In this document: piece by piece, positions 47,965 through 60,012 of the stretch
How the letters are laid out: every line of letters begins with the position of its first letter
How positions within the stretch are numbered: position 1 is the first letter of the stretch
From: Erpetoichthys calabaricus
Lineage: Eukaryota; Chordata; Cladistia; Polypteriformes; Polypteridae
DNA: 64,000 nucleotides
Reading direction: 5' to 3'
Assembly: GCF_900747795.2 (NCBI RefSeq)
Contig: NC_041396.2
Span: 38,278,674-38,342,673, forward strand
Translations under genes and position numbers: made by a program
Notes under the pieces: generated by a model
Told to the model about the DNA's origin: nothing
What the model saw: only the letters and a program-made list of their open reading frames with translations
Databases searched by the model: none

Positions 47965-48155
47965 CTTGTAGCATGGTGGCACACTGCTGCATCAGAACAC
48001 TGAGTCAGGGGTTCACATCTCATGTTGTCCCTGTGTGGAGTTTGTATGTTCTCCCTGTGTCAGCGTGGGCTTGCTCTGGTTACTACAGTATTCTCCCACA
48101 GTCCAAAGACATGCAGGTTAGGTGGACTGGTGAAGCTAAACTGGCCTGTGTGTAC
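47965..48155 (+). mobile_element. Old SINE, 3' truncated by a Tc1 end
   Basis: AGCATGGTGGCACACTGCTG (head), TGTGTGGAGTTTGTATGTTC and AAAGACATGCAGGTTAGGTG (body). The SINE stops at TGTGTGTA, where a Tc1-like terminus begins. Confidence 0.75.
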
Positions 48156-48495
48156 AGGTGCTGGTCATAAAATTAGAATATCATGACAAAGTTGATTTAT
48201 TTCAGTAATTCCATTCAAAAAGTGAAACTTGTATATTAGATTCATTCATTACACACAGACTGATGTATTTCAAATGTTTATTTCTTTTAATGTTGATGAT
48301 TATAACTGACAACTAATGAAAGTCCCAAATTCAGTATCTCGGAAAATTAGAATATCAATTAAGACCAATGCAAAAAAAGGATTTTTAGAAATGTTGTCCA
48401 ACTGAAAGGTATGAACATGAAAAGTATGAGCATGTACAGCACTCAGTATTTAGTTGGGGCTTCTTTGGCCTGGATTACTGCAGCAATGCGGCAAT
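48156..48495 (-). mobile_element. Tc1-like transposon terminal fragment
   Basis: ACAGGTGCTGGTCATAAAAT, AGAATATCATGACAAAGTTG and GAGCATGTACAGCACTCAGT, TTAGTTGGGGCTTCTTTGGC are one end of a known fish Tc1-like family, into the first transposase codons read from the other strand. The rest of the element is missing. Confidence 0.8.
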
Positions 48496-48647
48496 TGCTA
48501 GTCATTAGCAAAACATGGACACATTAAAGAAGCCTGCACACATACAGGAAAACTCTTGTATGGCTCCACTACAATTTTCATGCCAAAACACCCCTTCGAT
48601 CAAAATACTTTGAAGAATACAGTTTCTTCTTTGCAGATACGTTGTAT

Positions 48648-48648
<1 letters not shown>

Positions 48649-48716
<68 letters not shown>
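48649..48716 (+). repeat. (GATA)n microsatellite
   Basis: About 17 GATA units followed by CTTTATTAAA, the form often left by fish RTE/Rex3 tails. Confidence 0.95.
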
Positions 48717-48717
<1 letters not shown>

Positions 48718-49699
48718 CTTTATTAAACCTTCTTAAATACTTTTATTAGACCCCTGCTGCAATAAGGAGCTATTGCTGTTTGCTCATTTTGCCATGCGTT
48801 TATTTACAGCTGATGCTTTTATCCAAAGTAACTTTCAGATCTAAATGACAGCACAATTGTGTCAAGTTAATTAAATCACTTTTGAAATGACCTATGTAAA
48901 TGGACATAAAAAGATGACACTATATGGCCCACTACATATACCATCACCCCAATAAGATTTGTTTATGTACTTGTGCCAACTCTAATAGAAAGCATCATTC
49001 ACAACGTCAAATATCAAAAGATCATAGAAGAGAAATTCAAACGGGTAGAATATCTGATAACTTAAGGTAACACTGTACCTATAAACAGCGAGTTCAAGGG
49101 TTATAAGAGAGAAGAGACTTCGTCAGCTAGACAAATATCAACTCTTTTCATTTTATGTGGGCAATTACATTGTAAAAGCTCAATGCAATAACAATCATAA
49201 ATAGCGCAACATGCATTACAATATGATTTGCTTTGGCAGTCAATAATAGAGCAGTGCACTAATTTCAACAGTTGGACTTACATGATGAACATTTGTGTCT
49301 CTGTGTGCATTTTGCATGTATCCTTGCTGATGACGTAGGTTCTCATTGTCCATACTGGGCTGGCAATCTAATGTACCCAGCCAAAGTGAATAAACAAGTG
49401 TATTTGGACGTGTGCAATAGGGCACAGTTAACATCAATTATATACTTAGTTAAACTGGCCAAATAAATAATACCAGGATAATACAAAGTGTACTTGTGCT
49501 ATTTTGGCGCCCTCTCTTGACCAAAGATTGAATGCCATTGATATTTCAAATGAATGAGGTCACATAACAAATCTATGCTTTACTTTCAGCCACATTCAAC
49601 GATTTTATAAACAGAAAGACACTATACGTAAAAAAACAATGAAAAGAATGATAGCTCGTTAAAAATATACTGTGGGCAGTTAAATACTTGCGTCAGTTT

Positions 49700-49721
49700 T
49701 TTTTTTTTTTTTTTTTTTGCT
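49700..49721 (+). repeat. Poly(T) run
   Basis: A run of about 22 T residues; possibly the tail of an old minus-strand retroposon. Confidence 0.7.
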
Positions 49722-50029
49722 ATGTGGCTGGAACACAAGCAGATACTGGAGTCTGAATTGATGGGATTGTTCCACGTTAATTGGAAACTTCGATCCCTAA
49801 ACAAGCACATTATACATACCAAAGATGAAACGAAATTGGAATTTTGTACTTTTTGCGAAAACATATAAAATGCACCAAATTAATACTGACAGATACGTAT
49901 TTAAATATCAATCTCGTGTGTTTCTTTAATCTACACACGAGACACTCTAATGAAGTTTTTCTTTGCGATTGGAAAATGTCTGTAATCAGCTCGTTCGCCT
50001 GGTTTGGCTCCTCTGTATTAATAGAAAAG

Positions 50030-50295
50030 CGGTGATGGCATTCCTAACGTGGAGACGACGTTCGGTTGGCGTTACTATGTAGGACACTTGGACAAGCGGG
50101 CGATAACAACGCCACGGTACCTTAGACGAACTCATCGGTGATTGGGCGAAAGAACGAATGGGCGGGGCTTTGCGCTCAGCAATGTGTTCGCACAAAGGTG
50201 TACAGAATTTGAAGGTTTGGTATTCCCAAGTGGTCGCGTCTACTATAGCTCTGCATTAGACAGAATTTTAGGCGTCCGCGGGGGAGATAGCGTTT
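50030..50295. promoter_or_regulatory. CpG-rich patch with GC and CCAAT boxes (candidate promoter)
   Basis: About 23 CpG dinucleotides in roughly 260 bp, far above the flanks. It contains an ATTGGGCG inverted CCAAT box at 50141-50148 and a GGGCGGGGC GC box at 50160-50168, then a CTATAG-like run near 50241. No open frame here resembles a protein. It could be a non-coding first exon or promoter for the gene suspected at 55.8 kb, or for an unseen transcript on the other strand. Confidence 0.4.
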
Positions 50296-50854
50296 TTGAC
50301 ATACTTCTGCTGAATTATTCCTTGGCTGAAAGTACAGTACTCAGTATCAGTGTGTAAAAATAAAGAATTAAGAATGACGTCAGTAAGTTGACTTCATATT
50401 TACATTTAATTATAACTCATGACATATAAGGTATTACCTTTTAGGCATTGGTGGGATTAAACAGTCTTTTATCAGCTTTTTTCAATAGCAATGTTATTTA
50501 TTGACTTTTTTGTGTAAAATGGTGACTTAGATCTGTTTATTCTGCCATGAATTTACCCCTTATAAACTTTTATATACTGAGGGTTCAGCAATCATATATG
50601 AAGTATACTTACATCAACTGATACGCTCATTCTATGTCAGTTTCTTCAATACCCAAAAGCTGCTTTTACATAAATCCCCCCCCACTCCCCCACCCACACA
50701 CCTCCAAAAAAGGCAGGTAATGTGATTTGCATTCTGTCAATTATTGAAGTATATGAAACCATCCAGAAATCTCTTATTTTACAGTCCAGCAGCTTATCCA
50801 CTAGATCACACTGTAAGTCAAAACTGACCATTTAGTTTTAAGGGTTAGATGGTG

Positions 50855-51062
50855 ACACCGTGGTTTGCTGATTCTCAGCCTCAGAATTTTGTAGTTTGCA
50901 TATTCATCTCAGTTGTTGTGGGTTTGCTCCCTTTGTAGATTTCAAAAATAACGCATGTTAGGTCAATTAGTGATTCTAAACTTGCTCAATTGTACCGGGA
51001 TAAACTCTGGCCTCCTGCAACCTTATACATAGATTAAACAGGATTAGAAAATTGATGGATAA
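50855..51062 (+). mobile_element. Old SINE copy
   Basis: GATGGTGACACCGTGGTTTG (head), GTAGTTTGCATATTCATCTC, CGCATGTTAGGTCAATTAGT and GATTAGAAAATTGATGGATA (tail) are in SINE order with strong divergence. Confidence 0.6.
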
Positions 51063-51184
51063 TTGTATTTATTTCACCATTTAGACGTTATATGTACTAA
51101 TCTATTTGAGCCTTAAATTAACAAATTTAACAAAAACAAACTTTAGTTTTTATTTTCCTCAATACATTTAACACAAACACCCTT

Positions 51185-52600
51185 TTTCTTTTTTGCAGGC
51201 AGTGTTTCCTTCACAGAACAGATGTGAAATTCCTAGCTGTAGATTCTCAAAAGAGAACACCGCTAAAGCATTGAAGAGTGCAAAAGTAAGCCAAAAGGCC
51301 CAGCTGATCCAGTGTCAGAAATGATGGGTGCATCTGAGGATCATGGTGGTAATCGATAGATGGACCTCTCTAACTTGATATTGGTGGAATGGGAGATACC
51401 AGCAGATTATAAAAGGAGTGGAATCACTCCAATTTACCAAGGTAAAGTCAGTTCACAGGAGTTTGAGTGTTTTTCAGCCATCAAGCTGTTGGGACAGGAA
51501 AGGAGACCAGTTTGGTTTTATTTTTCTTCTGAGGTAAATGTAATATGGGAAATGGGAAAGTAACAATGACAGTTATATATTTGTTGATAAAAAAAAAGAA
51601 GGTGATGGACAGGAATCTTCAAGAAGGCAATAAGATGGACTTTGACAAAGCCTGATGTGGGTGAATGGATGGTGTCTGTAATGGTATTGATGCTGAAAGA
51701 AGCACAGGTGGTGGTCTGGAGAGCAGTTAAAGCAAAAGGCCAAGCTGGTCTGGTGTCAGAGAATGCTGTTGAGGTGCAGTTTGGCTTCATCCAAGATTTG
51801 TTCTGCGTTCACTATTATTTGTTATGGTGATGGACATAGTGACTGGAAAAGTATGGTAGGGACTATGATAGCTCTTGTAGGCCCATGGAAGCAAAATGCA
51901 GAAAGATGAATGAATGCATGAATGAATGAAGGAGGATCAGGATTAGTTGAAGAGGTAAGTGCATATCCATGTGGCATATGCAGAAAAGCTAGGAAGAGCT
52001 CTCTTCAGTTCACAGGATGCTGGAAGTTGCTTCATGTAGGATGCAATAGTGGCAGGAGTGGTGTAAACAACCAGAAATGCATGATAAGGGTGTCTAATGC
52101 TGATGGACTAAGTGTAAATGTATTTAAGTGTAATTTGCAAATAAGCAAAGCAGTTATTTTAGAGAAAGTAGAAAAGTTCTGCTACTTACCTAGGTGACAA
52201 GGTGAATATAAGAAGAGTTCTCGAGTTAGCATTAGTAGCAAAGTTAAGATTTGCATAAAATAAGGTCTGTGATCTGCTAGTGTCTTCTAAAACGTAACTT
52301 TGGCATCAGTAGAAAATATTTAGGCAAGCTGTGTGAAGATTTTTATGGGAGTGTGACACAGATGATGAACGTGCATAATGAAGTAAAGTCAGCAAACAAT
52401 GGAAGGAGAGCAATCTGGGGGCAATCAGAGTTTTAGTAAGGAGTGGAAGTCAAATGCAGAGTACAGAGAAAGAACTAGTGTAGAGGACATAATTAGTGTG
52501 ATAAAGAGAAACAGGCTAGGAAGGTTTGAGCATTTGAGGAACAAAATTAAAAATGACTGGGTGAGGAACTACACTATGAGATGTGTTAGATAGCGTGCAA
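51185..52600 (+). mobile_element. Ancient LINE with zinc-finger-like motif
   Basis: Decayed reverse transcriptase in three frames: LILVEWEIPADYKRSGITPI, RAVKAKGQAGLVSENAVEVQFGF on an overlapping frame, a CGICRK...C...H..C finger (51970-52060), VEKFCYL and RRNRLRRF-like ISVIKRNRLGRFEHLRNKI near the end. This order (palm, finger, tyrosine stretch, final helix) fits an RTE/CR1-type LINE family with a CAVC...HK.CSG finger. It has many stops. Confidence 0.65.
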
Positions 52601-53442
52601 TGACTAGGGGTCTCATCTGTAAGGATACCCAACAGCAAAAGAAGCAAAATAAGGGTAGCAGAGGGATGACAAACTGGAGAAATACAACCAATACAGTAGT
52701 TACCAAAGCACAATCAACTAGTCCAGTTTGCAGCCATCACTCATCCTATCCTGCATACCTTCATGCTGTAAGTGAAAACCCTCATGGAGGCAGAGCGAAT
52801 GTCCTAAGTCCACATATAAAGTGACTAGGCCACAATTTGAGCCCAGGAGGCTTGAGTTGTGTAGCAGCAGTGCCAACTACTGTGTCTTAACAAATCCATC
52901 AGATTACTTCCATATCAAGTATGCAGCACTCACTGTACTGGCAGAGAAGCATTTATTAAGCAGCAAGATGATTCAATTTGGAATCAAAGCCCTCAGCCAT
53001 TTTCTCTTTTCAAGGTGAACCAGAACATGCAAATTCTCAGTCCACCGCATGGTAGAATACCATTTGTGCCAAAATAAATAGATAAAAACAATATGAAATT
53101 AAATGTTCACATTAAAAAAAGTGTAGTGATATATATTCAAGCAAGTTATTAAATTGTAAATCAATCAAGACCAATGGTGGAGTCAAACAAGGATATTGGT
53201 TGGCCATATACTGTATTTAGACCCAAACAACAGCTGGAATTCCACCTTTTCATGCGTGCCTAAGTGATTTCTTCAACGGTACCTTAACTGCTCATGCGGT
53301 GTTCAATGAGACTTAACTACTAAGAACCTTTTCATCAACGTCAACATTCTGAAGAGTTAACAATCTCAGCAAATATAATATATCATCAGTTAGTCTAAAA
53401 AAGACTTCATGTTTTCAAATTTTATTCAGCTCTTTTATCAAC

Positions 53443-53757
53443 CAGTGGTAGCACTGCTGCCTTGCAGTTAGGAGACCTGGGTTCGCTTCCCGGGTCCTCC
53501 CTGCGTGGAGTTTGCATGTTCTCCCTGTGGCTGCGTGGGTTTCCTCCGGGTGCTCCGGTTTCCTCCCACAGTCCAAAGACATGCATTGGCGATCCTAATA
53601 AATTGTCCCTAGTGTGTACTTGGTGTGTGTGTGTGCCCTGCGATGGGCTGGCGCTCTGCCAAGGATTTGTTCCTGCCTTGCACCCTGAGTTGGCTGGGAT
53701 TGGCTCCAGCAGACCCCCATGGCCCTGTGTTAGGATATAGCAGGTTGGACAATGACT
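53443..53757 (+). mobile_element. V-SINE-like SINE
   Basis: Head (CAGTGGTAGCACTGCTGCCT, GGTTCGCTTCCCGGG), body (TTTCCTCCGGGTGCTCCGG) and 3' end (TAGGATATAGCAGGTTGG). The tail lacks a clean GGAT repeat. Confidence 0.85.
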
Positions 53758-54119
53758 GACTGACCTACTATTGCAACTCCTGATACTCACTCATTTTTGC
53801 CAGTTTGAATGCAAACATCACTAAAGATCTTTGGTAGCCGGTCATCTAGGTTTAGACAAAATGAACTGACATAAAATGATTAACAAATAGGAATAGGTTC
53901 TGCTGGGTAGTTTTGATTGACAAGCGACAAAGCCATCACAAAAAGAGACATTCTGAAATAAACAGAGCCTGCAATAAAAGAGCCATAGTTGATAAAACCA
54001 GTTTATAAAAGTAATGCCATTATGATATAAACCTTTCAATAACTGAATAAAAAGAACTACATTATTAAAATAAAATAAACATATTCAAATGTATTTTACA
54101 ATAATCCAAGACATGTACC

Positions 54120-54205
54120 TGCTTTGAGCCTGATGCTGTCTGGGGTTGGCTCCAGCTGTCCTGCTATCCTGATCTGGATAAGCAGGTTTGGAAGATGAAT
54201 GGATG
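54120..54205 (+). mobile_element. Old SINE 3' end
   Basis: GTTGGCTCCAGCTGTCCTGC and AGCAGGTTTGGAAGATGAAT match the SINE 3' end. Confidence 0.5.
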
Positions 54206-54400
54206 ACGTTTATCTAATTAGTTTAAGGTTTTTATTTAGTTTACTCAAGCAGACATGAACTTTGCCTTCTTAGTTGCATCAAAAAACAGACAGAAATACA
54301 ATTTAAAAAGAGAAAAATAAGACAAGTTAAAACTTACACAGAAATTATAAATTATTTATATTATTTTGAAAACTAATTTTTTGTTAACTGCTTCTAGCAG

Positions 54401-54690
54401 GCAGGATGGTGGCACAGTGGTAGCCCTGCTGCCTCGTAGTAAGGAGACCAGGATTTTTGTCCCAGGTCCTCCCTGCGTGGAGTTTGCATGTTCTCCCTAT
54501 GTCTGCATAGGCTTCCTCAGAGTCTAGGTCCTCCGTTTTTTCCTGTTTTTCAAAGATATGCAGGTTAGGTGAACTGGTGACACTAAATTGCCCTAGTGTG
54601 TGTTTGGTGTGCCCTATGCTAGCTGGGATAGGCTCTAGCCCCCCAGTGACCCTGGCCTTGATTAAGCAGATTACAAAATTACATCACATG
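54401..54690 (+). mobile_element. V-SINE-like SINE, moderately old
   Basis: GGATGGTGGCACAGTGGTAG head, GCATGTTCTCCCTATGTCTG body, ATTAAGCAGATTACAAAATT end. It is flanked by ACTGCTTCTAGCAG (54387-54400) and ACTGTTTCTAGCAG (54691-54704), a 14-bp duplication with one mismatch. Confidence 0.8.
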
Positions 54691-55786
54691 ACTGTTTCTA
54701 GCAGCTTGTGAGTATGTTTACACCTAAAATGGTTATATGATGATACATATGAAAAACTGTACACATCTCGAAATGTTTAATATCTCTGATATTCCTTATT
54801 AAACAGACATACAGTATGCCACAGGGAAGAAAGGAATTAATGAAACATTTTGCATGTGTCTTTAAAGTGACTAACCTGACCCCTGATTTAATGAAGTTAA
54901 GTTCTGCATGTAATGGGAGTCATTTGTCAGTTTTTTCAACATTGCCCTCTGACACACACTTACCAAATCATCCACCTGAGCCCCAATAATTTGAGTAATC
55001 TGCTGGAGTTTTTTTTTTTTTTTTTTTAATTTTAATTTGTCAGACCACTAAACCAGGCAAAAAAAAAAAAAGTTGAAAGTGAATGACATACTGGATCACA
55101 TTGTCATAAAAGGGTAACATGAGGTTCTTGTCCACTTTAAATAATTTTCAGTTTAAGGAGGAGAAATAAGTACTAATTGCATTTAAAGTGTATGCTATGT
55201 AGTCATTTAACAGTTGAGATTATAATCTGGGTAGTTCCTAAATGTTTATATTAAGTCATTATTTCTAAACAACACTCCCCCCGAACAATAATGGGTGAAC
55301 GTGCACACACATTTCTGCTTCTTAAAGTCAAATATCCTTTCTTTAGTATTTCTGATCGTTAGGGTGGGCTTCTTTTCACAATTTAATGACTTGTATAGAA
55401 GTGATTTTTTTCACGCTATTTATTTCATCATTATCTTTTTGCTTATTAAGTTTGGCACAAATGGTATTCCATATTGCCTTGCTGTGTAGGTAATACCGTA
55501 CAAGGAAAAGAAATGCAAATAAACTTGTCTATTAACATACTATCCATTTCCCAGAATGCTTTTATTATTGGAGGATGGTACATAAGCTGCAATAAAACGC
55601 ACTGTGTATTTACTTTAAAGACGATAGTTTATATATAGTTTATATATTCAATTAAACGGGAAGTATTTTAGGCATTTAAAATAGAAAATAAATGGTAGGT
55701 ACTTGATGAACCATTAGCAGCAGCTACGGACAATTTATACAAATACTTCTCACCTACGATCCGTGTTTTGTTTAAAATTACGTTTA

Positions 55787-56021
55787 ATGATGCCACGTTC
55801 GCCTAATGCGCGGAAATCAGCTACGACGTCCCAAGCTGTTTCTCATCCAAAACATGACGGTAAACATGCAAAAGACCCACCGCCGTCTCTTGGTGCGGAC
55901 GCCGTGACAGCTCAAGCAACAGACGAACAACTGCCCGACGAGGTCATGGAGGGTCATCTCCAAGGCAACAAACTTGTAAACACGGCATTTACAGGAGACA
56001 GCATGGAGGAAGAAGAGTCGG
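55787..56021 (+). CDS. Possible first coding exon of an unidentified gene
   Basis: An open frame starting at tandem ATGs (55787 and 55790) runs 78 codons plus one base and stops at a strong donor (TCGG then GTAAGT). The product is polar and proline/glutamate rich, begins MMPRSPNARKSATTSQ, has PPPSLGADAVTAQ and ends acidic at MEEEESG. It looks like a disordered N-terminus. I do not recognise the family. The exon is relatively rich in CpG and free of repeat sequence, unlike its surroundings. No following exon was found in the remaining 8 kb, which is largely old SINEs, so the rest of the gene would lie beyond the window. Confidence 0.4.
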
Positions 56022-56667
56022 GTAAGTGATTTGATAAAAGTTGGCAGAATTGTGACAGCAAGTGTAGGAATTGTGCATATAGTTTGGGCACATAGATTGG
56101 CGAAGGGGATGAAAGTGAACCTCTATGTTGACGGGGTCACATCCCAGTCCAAAATATTGTATTGTTCGCAGCATTAAGTCGTGTACAGCGTTATTTCAAA
56201 CAAACATAGCTTGATTGAAATGCTGACCAAAACCTCCCTGTTTGATCGATCGGCGATACACCGTTGACACAACGTGTGTGCCTAAGCGCTATATGGGATG
56301 AATTTGGTTCCTGTCCAAGGCTATTTCGTGCATTCTGATGATGTAGCGGTATTCTTTTGTTCACCCGCCATCATCTGCTGGAAGAAGAGGGCTGAGGAAA
56401 TATCCGTATTTATGTAGAATTACGAGCTCCGTGTTAGCTGTAGTTTTGGAATGATGCGTTGTGCTCCTACGCGTTTCTCTTTTCTTCCAGTGCTTTAAAG
56501 CAGCTTTCCTCTTAACGTTCATCCTGATATTTAGATAGTTCATGCAAAAATGTGGAAAGGACCCAGATATTTAGTATCATAAGGGCTAATGCCTGTCTTC
56601 TCAGCAATGGACAAAAGTCTGAAGTAATCTCTCAAAAGGTCGCCAATCCATTGTACAGACCATTTCA

Positions 56668-56815
56668 GCATCCATACATTTTCTAAACCCATTTTATTAT
56701 TTAACATGCTCAAACCCAGATTTATCCAATTTAGTATCAGAGTGGGATGGAGGCTATCCCAACAGCATTGGTCACCAGGCCTGAAATGACCCTAAATAAG
56801 ACACACATTACATTA
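56668..56815 (-). mobile_element. Old SINE fragment
   Basis: CATCCATACATTTTCTAAAC, CAGAGTGGGATGGAGGCTAT resemble the reverse SINE 3' end. Confidence 0.45.
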
Positions 56816-56933
56816 TTACATTTAACTGTAAACATTATATTAGCCAGATTACTCCAAATGCACTTAACTGTGTTAGTTAACAAACACAAATCAGTTGTTC
56901 CACATTTTTAAAAGTCGGGTGCATTATTTTGGA

Positions 56934-57190
56934 AGGTGTAGTGGAGCAGTGCTTAGCACATCTTCCTTAATATTCCTGAGATGTGAGGTTTGATTCACTG
57001 GCCTGCTAATTGCCTCTGTCTGGAGTTTGACTGTTTTCTCTGTGTAAAGATGGGTTTTTCTCTGGACATGCAATGGGCTGGTGAAGCTTCCAACTTTGGT
57101 TTCTAGATTTTGTCCCCTGGTAATAAGATAGGGTCTGGCCCCTGCAAACCTGACTTGGTTTAAATGGTTTAAAAATAGCTGGATTGATGT
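56934..57190 (+). mobile_element. Old SINE copy
   Basis: GTAGTGGAGCAGTGCTTAGC head-like, GTCTGGAGTTTGACTGTTTT body, GGTTTAAAAATAGCTGGATT end; in SINE order but heavily diverged. Confidence 0.55.
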
Positions 57191-57627
57191 TTAAGAACAA
57201 GAAATTAGACTTTTAGGCACCTATCTGGGATAGCTTCTTATGAAGACACATTGCTAAGTTGCTGCGCTGACAACCAACATCCATCCTTGCAGACAGGCAC
57301 ATGTCTATTACGGTTCCTCCCTGAATTAGATCACTGAATCATTTTTTTATTTAATACAGCATTTTGATGTTGCACTCTATCAAAGGACACTTAATAAAAC
57401 ACAAGAGAATGCAATCCAAAGCACACAATTCAAGCTTCTATTGGAGCACTAGCACTGTCTGTTCAGTTTTTGTCATCAGTTTTACCTTATGTGTATTAAA
57501 TTCAAAGAATGCCCAGTTTGTGCAATAATTTGGACACTTTGCAAAAAAGTCCCACAGTTAATATAAAATTTCACACTCCACTGCTTTCATTCATTGTTAT
57601 TTATTTATTTTTTTAATATTCACTGAT

Positions 57628-57945
57628 GAGGTGGCATGGTAGTGTAGTGGTAGCACCAATGCCTCACAGTAAAGAGACCAGAGTTCATATCCCAGTGTAG
57701 AGTTTGTATGTTCACCCTGTGTCCATATGGGTGTATGATTTTGTTCCATAGTCCAAAGACATGCAGGTTAGGTGGATTGGCTGTGCTAAATTGTGTGTGT
57801 GTATGTGCTTGTGTTTGTGTACATCCTGTGATAGACTTGTGTCCTGTCCAGTGATTGTTCCTGCCTTGTGTCCTATGCGTGCCAGGATGGACTCCAGCTC
57901 ATCTGCAACCTTGCTCAGGATTAGTGGGTTTAGGAAATGGATGAA
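57628..57945 (+). mobile_element. V-SINE-like SINE, diverged
   Basis: GAGGTGGCATGGTAGTGTAG head, AAAGACATGCAGGTTAGGTG body and GGTTTAGGAAATGGATGAAT tail. Confidence 0.75.
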
Positions 57946-59649
57946 TGCTCTGATTAATATTGCAATTGTGGTGGTAAGTAAAAGTTGAAAAGTCAGTGCC
58001 TGAAAGATATTTGTTAGCCTCCTTACTTTCTGGTCTGATTTCATCACACAAGCTGGGATGGATCCCAAGTCCACAGGCCCCTGAGTCTAACAAGACCTCA
58101 GTGTTCCCCTCCCCATCCTGTCCCATCCCGAAAACCCTTCCACCAACCAAAACAAACCTTCTGGCATGTCAAATTAAAGTTATTCATTCAAATGCTGATG
58201 TGTACTTGTATTTATAGGGCATCAAACACAATCTAGCAACTTCATTATGCTAGATGAGTGCACAGAACACATTGTGTAATTTAGATTGCAAAAATTTGCA
58301 TTGTGATTAGCTTGCTTTCTGAGGAAAGCCTTATACACGCTTTGCATTCAAAAATAAAACACAAGTACAGTGAAACCTTGCAATAATATGCCCTTTAACA
58401 GCACAAATGTGGCTTCCTTTCCTTCCCACAAACTATTACAAAGGTCCCAGTCAGTATTTTGCTGTGCTCGCTAAAGCTGGTCCAAAAATATTCCCTCTTT
58501 CAGTACCTTTTGAGGTGGATTTCAAATATTGTTTACATTTTATAAAAGGCTGAAAAAAGCTGATGCAAATAAGCCATTTGAATTGTATAAAAAAAAGAAA
58601 ATTTTGGTTACATAAATGTTTAATTTGTTACTTCTGTAAGTAATAGATATAGATTCTCTATATTTATGTTGTTTGGTTCTCATTTGTTTGTGTGTTTATG
58701 TAAAGCTTTGTAAAATTTGTTATAATTAATAAAAATAACAAAAAAAAACCAGTAATGCTATAGTCATCAATATAATTTTTGTGTAATATCCACACCAACC
58801 AATGCAGGCCAACATTTGTCACCAGCTGTAAATACAGTAGAAAACATAAAAAACAAAACTAGAGAGGCTATAGAATAATAATTAATAAATCAGTTATCCT
58901 AATGTACAGAGGCTCTGTTTTACCTAAAAATCTGACCTTTTCAGGGGGTTCAAAACCTTTAGCAGTGCACTGGATTCAGCTTCGAAAACTCGGCTGGTTT
59001 CATTTTCAAAATGGCCTGCTTTATGTTTGAGGCCCCCAGGCCAATTCAGGGAACCACTGTACACTCAAGACAGAGCTATGTGTGGCATGAGGACACTCAA
59101 GACTGGTGGCCATCTCAAATGACCCTAACCTGGTGCTCTCTTCACAGCAGTTTTCAGGGTATCTGCACTACCCGTCACTTCCTAGCAGCACTCATTTTTT
59201 ACTGTGGTATCCCCCTACTGTTTTTCAGGTTTCCAGGTTGTTGACTCATTTCAGGGTGGAGTGCGGCCTAGAAGCTAACTTGGTCTCATCAGTTGCCAGG
59301 CACAAGCTTGCCCTTTATGGGATGCCATTGCATTGCAGGTTGCACAAGAACACAGATATACCAGTTGTTTCATATATACTTGGCCAAAGGAGAACTATCA
59401 ATGAATCCAAAGTGTGCCTTTGTATTGTCTAATTAAAGAGCTGACATCTATGGGAGACATGATTACAGGATCTGCATGGTAGCAACACCAACCCTTGGGT
59501 GATCATGCCACTGGCCTTTAGCTATTTACATTAATTTTGATATTACATGTACTTTGATCTGATTGCAGGTTACACTACCATATAAAATGTTACATTATTA
59601 AGGATTTGAAACGTTTGCATTGAATTAACAGTTTCATTACTGTTTTTTT

Positions 59650-60012
59650 CGGCACGGTGGCGCAGTGGGTAGCGCTGCTGCCTCGCAGTTGGGAGACCTG
59701 GGGACCTGGGTTCACTTCCCAGGTCCTCCCTGCGTGGAGTTTGCATGTTCTCCCCGTGTCTGCGTGGGTTTCCTCCGGGCGCTCCGGTTTCCTCCCACAG
59801 TTCCAAAGACATGCAGGTTAGGTGGATTGGCGATTCTAAATTGGCCCTAGTGTGTGCTTGGTGTGTGGGTGTGTTTGTGTGTGTCCTGCGGTGGGTTGGC
59901 ACCCTGCCCAGGATTGGTTCCCTGCCTTGTGCCCTGTGTTGGCTGGGATTGGCTCCAGCAGACCCCCGTGACCCTGTGTTTGGATTCAGCGGGTTGGATA
60001 ATGGATGGATGG
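59650..60012 (+). mobile_element. V-SINE-like SINE, full length, young
   Basis: Close to the copy at 4.4-4.77 kb over its whole length, from CGGCACGGTGGCGCAGTGGG to the GGAT tail. It is flanked by ATTACTGTTTTTTT at 59636-59649 and 60013-60026, a perfect 14-bp duplication. Confidence 0.95.

Noticed and set aside
48649-48716. CRISPR-like array
   Set aside because: It is a GATA microsatellite with no spacers, in a vertebrate genome.
58996-59432. Overlapping frames of 77 and 108 codons as exons
   Set aside because: No conserved domain and no consistent frame; probably unrecognised non-coding sequence.
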